NCBI GenBank assembly: GCA_015178975.1
Contig: WHVD01000037.1
Span: forward strand, 1 to 64,000
Length of the DNA: 64,000 bases
Source: Hysterangium stoloniferum
Lineage: Eukaryota > Basidiomycota > Agaricomycetes > Hysterangiales > Hysterangiaceae
Reading direction: 5' to 3'
Part shown: positions 58,504 through 64,000 of the stretch, in pieces
Position numbering within the stretch: position 1 is the first letter of the stretch
Layout: each line of letters starts with the position of its first letter
Position numbers and translations under genes: made by a program
The notes under the pieces: generated by a model
Databases searched by the model: none
What the model was told of the DNA's origin: nothing
The model's input: the letters and a program-made list of their open reading frames with translations, nothing else

Positions 58504-60801
58504 TTAGCATTGCATGAAGAGACCTTTATCCTTGCGGATTTTCGTCATAGCTGAGCATTGAAATAAGACAGATGAAATGATTGCAATTGCGAAGAGTCGT
58601 ACCAGCGATGATAGCACTTCCAACACCACTTCCATCCTCTGCATGGTGGGTCACAATTTTTCTTGAGATTACAGTCAACATCATAAAGTTGACAATAACC
58701 GTACAAGTGAAAGAAAACGACGTACTTTCCCTTTTCTCCAAAGATATCCGTCAAGCCTTCATGAATACGATCCGGGAATTTGGGGTATTTCTGACCATCG
58801 AGGGGTACTTTAGTGAGTATTGTACACATGAAATTGTACTCACATTATACAAAGATCCGTCGGCACCTACAAGGCAGCCCTCATCAAGGCAGCCAGTTTT
58901 ACTAACAATGGCTGCGATACCACAGGCGCTAAGGCGTGCGGCACGTCGTCCTACAAGACGTGCAAGGGCACGGAAGAACTGACGTTCCGCGAGTGTCGTT
59001 TCGATAGCAAAGAAATGCGTAAATATACCAATGATCATGAGCAGTTCATCGGTGGGATCACTACAAAAAGTCAGCATATATCGGGAATTCGTGTGTTGCA
59101 ATGCACCTTTCCATCAATGATAAGAACGCGGTATCAAACGCGTAAGGCTTTTCAAGTTTGTACGTCTCTTGACCAAGGAAGAGTACACCCTCGTCTATGA
59201 GTTCACAAATGACTAATCGTAGAATTTCCCCAAGATAGCGACCTGAAATTAGTTTCTGGGGTAGGAATTAAGCAACGACATCAAACATTGGATTGGACTG
59301 AGAATATACTTCAAAGGCCTGCCCGCCGGGCTTGTTGGAAGTTTCGTCAACTATGATGTCATATTTCGTACGTGGAAGGTGCTCGTGTTCAAAGGAGTCA
59401 AATGCACCCTGTGATCACGTTAAAACAAAAACTTATATATCATTGGGTACGAACACACCCATTCGCAGTTAATAGCCATTTCTTGGTCTGGGGGGAGATT
59501 TAAGTGGTTCATCTTCCCAATGTTCCCAATCTTCTCCATGTACGCAGCATTACATCCCGTTCCGAAGATACACCCAATCTTGGTACCCGGGGTAACATAA
59601 CTGGAAGCGATGAGTGTGCCAGTCGTATCGTTGATGAGGGCGGTGATATTGACTGGAAGGTTCTAAAGGTAGAACGCGGTGAGAATGTAGCCTTAAATAT
59701 AAAATGGTAAAACGTACTAGCTTCTGCAGCGATTCTCGGAACATGGCAGCGACGTCACGGCCCTCCGTATTCGGAGCACCAAATCCCTTTGTCCATCGCA
59801 TGAGCCGTCCATGATCAATGCGCTCTTGTCTGGATAAATGTTCGGCACGGCGCTGTGATTCGTGGCAAATGCTTAGACTTACTCTGATGGATACGAAAAC
59901 TGTAACAAACAACAACATCCAGAACCGGTATTCAAACTTCATGTTATAGATACGCACTGTGAATCCGAGAGGAAGCTCTTGGCCTGGTTCTATCTTACTG
60001 ATCTCTTCATCCAGTTGTGTCTTGATGAATACACCTAAGCATTCAGCGCAAAAGTCGAATAGTTTCTGTCCATCCTCCTGCTTTTGCTCTTCTGTAAGAC
60101 GGTATTTGGCCTGGGTGAGTTCAAATTTCCCTCCTCCTTCGAGGGTGACGAGACAAACTCGTAGGTTGGTGCCACCTGTCAATCTCGTGTAAGTTGTGAC
60201 CTAGGATAATGTCAATAATTTACCTAGGTCGACAGCAAGGTAGTCGCCTTTTTCATTACCAGTTGGCCATCCAAATACGAAGGTAGGAATCATAGGCTGA
60301 AATAATAATAATCGACGCAAGTTACCATACGGTGAAAGTCGTCGCGGTGGAAAGCGCATATATGCCATCAGGGCAAGATACGTACGACGATTTGGTCATT
60401 TTCCTTCAAACCCTTATCCAAAGTCTCCTTGAATGCTTCTACAATCATCCTCATTCTCTGCGGCGTGAGCGTGAACCTACGTCACCGTCAATCTCTGTCG
60501 AAACCAGTTGCCGATTGACTCTTACAGGCTTTCGTACTTCCGCAAGTAGTCTGCCATTGTCCTGGATACAGCCCATTATGTTAGACAAATGAAACTGGCT
60601 ATGAACAGATTTGGAAACCGACTTCTTAGTCGCATGCGGTAGGTCTTCTTCATTCTGAGTCCTTGTATGGTACGCCAATGTCTGGCCGGTTGAAAGTGTA
60701 AAGGATCCCGAGCCACGTCTGGAGCCAGGTTTTGATCCACGTCCCCCGAGGTTTGGACGATCTATTACAGGTTCAACTGTTACGTCTTGCACATGTGCCA
60801 T
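58504..60801 (-). CDS. Hexokinase
   Basis: Phosphorylates glucose and related sugars with ATP in the cytosol. Exons in order give a long N-terminal extension (MAHVQDVTVEPVIDRPNLGG), TPQRMRMIVEAFKETLDKGL, PMIPTFVFGWPTGNEKGDYL, the phosphate-1 motif LAVDLGGTNLRVCLVTLEGG, DHGRLMRWTKGFGAPNTEG, the catalytic block LPVNITALINDTTGTLIASS with its Asp, PGTKIGCIFGTGCNAAYMEK, NCEWGAFDSFEHEHLPRTKY, FEKMISGRYLGEILRLVICE and the adenosine region VTHHAEDGSGVGSAIIAG. Several introns of about 50 to 60 bases separate them. The stop is at 58504-58506 and the start at 60801. The N-terminal extension is longer than in many fungal hexokinases and contains a Gly/Arg/Ser-rich patch (GGRGSKPGSRRGSGSF). Confidence 0.94.
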
Positions 60802-61836
60802 GATTGTGCGTCAGCGGTGGGTGGTATAGAGTCAAGAGTGGGAGTACTGGATAAGCAGCGCGTTACGCAATCTGATGATAGTGGAGGATTGCGGCATGCT
60901 GATTGGTTCATTCATATTATGCTTGGCTGACAACTTCAAACTATGTAAATACTTCGCATATTATGGTACTCCAATCATGAATGGCATATATCATCAAGAC
61001 ATCTATCATGCCGAGCACTAATTGCGCTGCTGTTACACACCGGATCGGAGTGCTCCAAGTGTACTTTACAATTTGCTCAGATATCTAGATACCATCTGAT
61101 ATTTGACCTTTGCAACTAGATGAAGCTTGGATACCATGGGCTCTTACTGCAAAGTGCTGACTGTATGTAAAAGATAGACAGCATGTGTTTTTCTTACTCA
61201 TTTTGACTCGGCAACTAGGATGGCCGATCCAAGAGCCAGAATGATACCTGGCATCTACAAAGGGCGCATTTGATCTGGTAGCGGCTCAGGGATTGGGTAA
61301 ATACTCAAAAACAGACCAGGCAATAAGGTTTAGGAATACGCGGAGAGGGTTGAAGAGATGCCATGACTTGCATACAGTAAGGTGTATACGGGTGGACCGG
61401 CCTTACTGAAAAGATAATAACTTTGTTAATCGACTATGGATTTGTTCCAACTGTGCAATACAGCCGTCTGGAGCTATCGTCAAAAGGCCTAACATGAAGT
61501 CAATTGCTAAGGGTTGAGATCCAGGGTATTGACAAGCTGACCAGCGCCACAAGTTTGTGTGCAGCTGTAGGATATTGTGGACCTGCACCAGTCACTTTAC
61601 AAGAACTAGAGAGAGCTTAGCTTCAAGTAGATGTGATGACAACAATTGCGCAAAATAAACCCGAAAGTAGATTGACACATCGGGCGAGAAGCACCACAAT
61701 CACAGATTGTTTTAAAAGAAATAGGCAACTGGCTGTGGACGAATAGAATAGTGCGTCTTCTAGGAAGCACGTCAGTCCAAACCATTTGGATCTCCGCTCA
61801 TATCTCCCAAAGTCCTCAACGTCGCCTTCATCCGCG
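60802..61836. other. Intergenic region between hexokinase and SPT23/MGA2-like gene
   Basis: About 1 kb separating two divergent genes, with no frame of note. It presumably holds both promoters. A stretch at 60840-60930 is moderately AT-rich; no clear motif is reported. Confidence 0.45.
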
Positions 61837-64000
61837 ATGTCTTCCACTACACCATCTCTTTCGCCATCCTCGCCATCATGCAAGATACGCCCTAGAGCAA
61901 CATCCATGACCGATTCACCTTCGCCGGAGTCGGCGTCGTCAGATTCTCACTCCTCTTCCGACCCCGACACTCAGCTTTTGGTGACTTCCCCCTGGCCTCA
62001 AACACCTAGAACTTCGGCACCAAAAGGTTCTGGAATGGAAGTTGATGATATTTCTGCTCAATATGTCATGGACCTAGACTCCGAAATGCCTTTCGACAGT
62101 GTTGTACCCGACATGCACACATTTCATGTGCCTGGCTGTAACTTCAATGTGGATGAGATTATACTCAATAGCACCTCGTCCAATGAGAAATCGGATATAC
62201 TTCTGTTAGAGGAAATTATTAGAGATAGTGCATTCGAGTGAGCCTTCTTACTCCTTTTCTTGTAAATATATTTATCCGCTGTAGTTCTAGCATGATAGCT
62301 GGCGCACCGTTTTCGTCATACCCTTCTCAGTCGCATTCTGTTCAAGACGAATTGAGCACGCGATCACCTATTTCTCCTGAGAACGTGTCAACTCCTTCGC
62401 AAGACCATCCATTTTGTGTCGCTCCGTCTTCTACCCAAACTCAACGACCACCACTCCAAAGGTCTGCCGCCTCGGCTCCCAGCCAACTTCCCAGCCCAGA
62501 GGAACCTAACAGCATGTTTGGAGAAGATTATTTCAAATCTGCACCTTCAAATGTACCTAGCTTATCCCCTGACATGTCCGCAACAGATGAGACAAACTTT
62601 CAACATGATATTTCTGCAAGTTCGTATGAGCCGCCTGACATACCCCCCTCAATCATTTCCTCCAATGTGGTATACCCTCCGAAGACTGCTTGTCAGGAGT
62701 ACGTTGTCCAAGTACCTCCTTCATGTTGTCCTCTAATATTTTGGCATAGACTCCCAATCCTTTTCCCTACAATTCCATCGGCTGGGACTAAATCACGAGT
62801 TGAGACACAGATTAAACTGGTATTTCAACTTGCCATACCAGCATTATCATCCCCCCCATCTGTCCAATTGCCAAAGTCGTCAGCTTTTTCTAGTGGTTCC
62901 AATTCATCGAGCGCCTCGCCTCACCTTTCTTCAAGAAATATTTCACCAGCGAGCCATGATGAATCGCAGCTTCCGGCAACCCACGACAGGGTTGGAACTT
63001 ATAAGTACTTGCGCCTCCCTGATGGGACAGCTACCAAGCGACAGTCTGTTCATCCTGCAACTGGAACAAATGGTGTGTTATATGTTATTTTATAGCTAGC
63101 TGTCACCACCACAAGTTCTTATCCGACATAGATGGAGAGCTTGAGGAGACTCTACAAATGACTGCGGAGGTTGTATGTTGCTCATCGCCATATACGGTAG
63201 TACAAAGTTGTGAGAGCTGTCAGCTCCGTGAGGTGCGCGTTATGTCGTTTCAATGATTTGCCTGCTCACCATGTCACAAGGCAAAACGCACCGCCCGCAA
63301 AGTTGCTGCTCGCGTAAAGCCACCAGGTAGCATGAAACTCAAGTCCAAAACAAAGGGTATAAGCAAAAAATCCACGAAAAAGGCCAAGGAACAGCTTGTA
63401 AATTTTGATGACATGGACGATATGGACGAACCTAACGTTGACGGGAGTATTCTGCAATTTAACTGTATAGAAGTGTTGGATTTCTCTAACGGGAGAGTGA
63501 TATTGCCTATGCGAATTACATGCTATTGTAGACATCACAAAGAGAAGATCGGGTTTAAGTAAGTGTCTGCATGTCTCTATATTTGTTTGATACATAATAA
63601 CGAGCCGCATGTTTCCAAGTATTGTGTTCGCCTTACGAGATCACACTGGCCGTCTAGTTGGCCATGGCATCACCCCTCCGATTTTAATCACCGATGACCA
63701 CAAATCGACAAACGCAATATCGAAGCTTCCTCCAATGCACCCCCTCCGTCAAGCGCCTCGTCTCGCATTACCTGCGTCGGTTGTGCCCTCACCGGCTAAG
63801 TCCGAAGAGCCTCTCTCTACCGCAACAAAGAGATGCGAAGTACAGCCCGCTGTGAAAAAGCGCAGACCGAAACCATATGATGGACGTCCCAATCGGATGG
63901 TGGGTGTCGGGCCCGGTATTGAAGGGCGTCAAGGTATTGTGTTGGCATTACATCCTGTGCATATCCACATGGAATCCTTGCCTACCACTCGCTCATCCAC
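61837..64000 (+). CDS. SPT23/MGA2-like transcription regulator, 3' end beyond window
   Basis: Relative of yeast Spt23 and Mga2, ER-anchored factors that are clipped to control fatty-acid desaturase and lipid saturation. The start MSSTTPSLSPSSPSCKIRPR is followed by a Ser/Pro-rich region with an acidic patch (EMPFDSVVPDMHTFHVPG). After an intron from 62239 comes a further disordered part. The conserved core has SRVETQIKLVFQLAIPAL (62790-62850), YKYLRLPDGTATKRQSVHP, a Cys-containing VVQSCESCQLREVRVM, a lysine-rich stretch, then VLDFSNGRVILPMRITCYCR, HHKEKIGFK and, over an intron, FALRDHTGRLVGHGITPPIL and ITDDHKST, which match the Spt23/Mga2 DNA-binding region. The IPT/TIG, ankyrin and membrane parts should lie beyond 64000. 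Confidence 0.9.

Overview
The window is nuclear DNA of a basidiomycete fungus, most likely a mushroom-forming Agaricomycete. Host genes are broken by many short introns, mostly about 50 to 60 bases, and sit close together. There is a basidiomycete-type DUF6533 membrane protein gene, a chromodomain Ty3/gypsy element, a Tad1-like LINE and a DDE_Tnp_4 transposase remnant. The species cannot be fixed from the sequence alone.

Left third (1-18600) is a transposon graveyard. A chromodomain Ty3/gypsy element (1-5275, its left part outside the window) has inserted into a second gypsy element lying the other way (5276-7837). AT-rich, gene-free DNA with short tandem repeats and an LTR-like promoter stretch follows (7838-10255). 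A 746-bp solo LTR (10280-11025) then splits a tRNA-shaped sequence. A 7.3-kb LINE on the minus strand (11278-18600), flanked by a 15-bp target duplication, closes this part.

Middle (18960-39800) is mostly host genes: a degraded-looking DUF6533 membrane protein, a DCAF7/WDR68 WD40 protein, then four plus-strand genes in a row (HLTF/Rad5-like DNA-repair ATPase, F-box protein, nucleolar FKBP prolyl isomerase, Mediator MED27). Next come LSM2 (minus) and the CPSF30/Yth1 polyadenylation factor (plus), which share a 90-base start-to-start gap, and a MedA/Medusa-type developmental regulator (minus). LSM2 is spread over several very short exons and no single reading frame shows it whole.

A block of about 5.8 kb (39800-45600) has no gene I can name. 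It holds a long imperfect palindrome, a small tandem repeat and possible gene scraps.

Right third (45600-64000) is again gene-dense: RCC1 (minus) and a 3-hydroxyacyl-CoA dehydratase (plus) as a divergent pair, tRNA-Asp(GTC), ETF-alpha (minus), a DDE_Tnp_4 transposase remnant, PEX5 (minus), dihydroxyacid dehydratase (plus, with a GC-AG intron and a 9-base microexon), hexokinase (minus) and an SPT23/MGA2-like regulator running off the end. Several concern lipid and organelle metabolism (very-long-chain fatty acid synthesis, peroxisomal import, mitochondrial electron transfer, lipid-regulating transcription factor), but they are separate genes on both strands and I see no sign of a cluster acting as a unit.

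I found no clear new multi-gene system. The items most worth following are an antisense Zn2Cys6-type reading frame inside the chromodomain element, the solo LTR sitting in the T-arm of a tRNA-like sequence, the ILV3 microexon, and the palindrome in the gene-free block.
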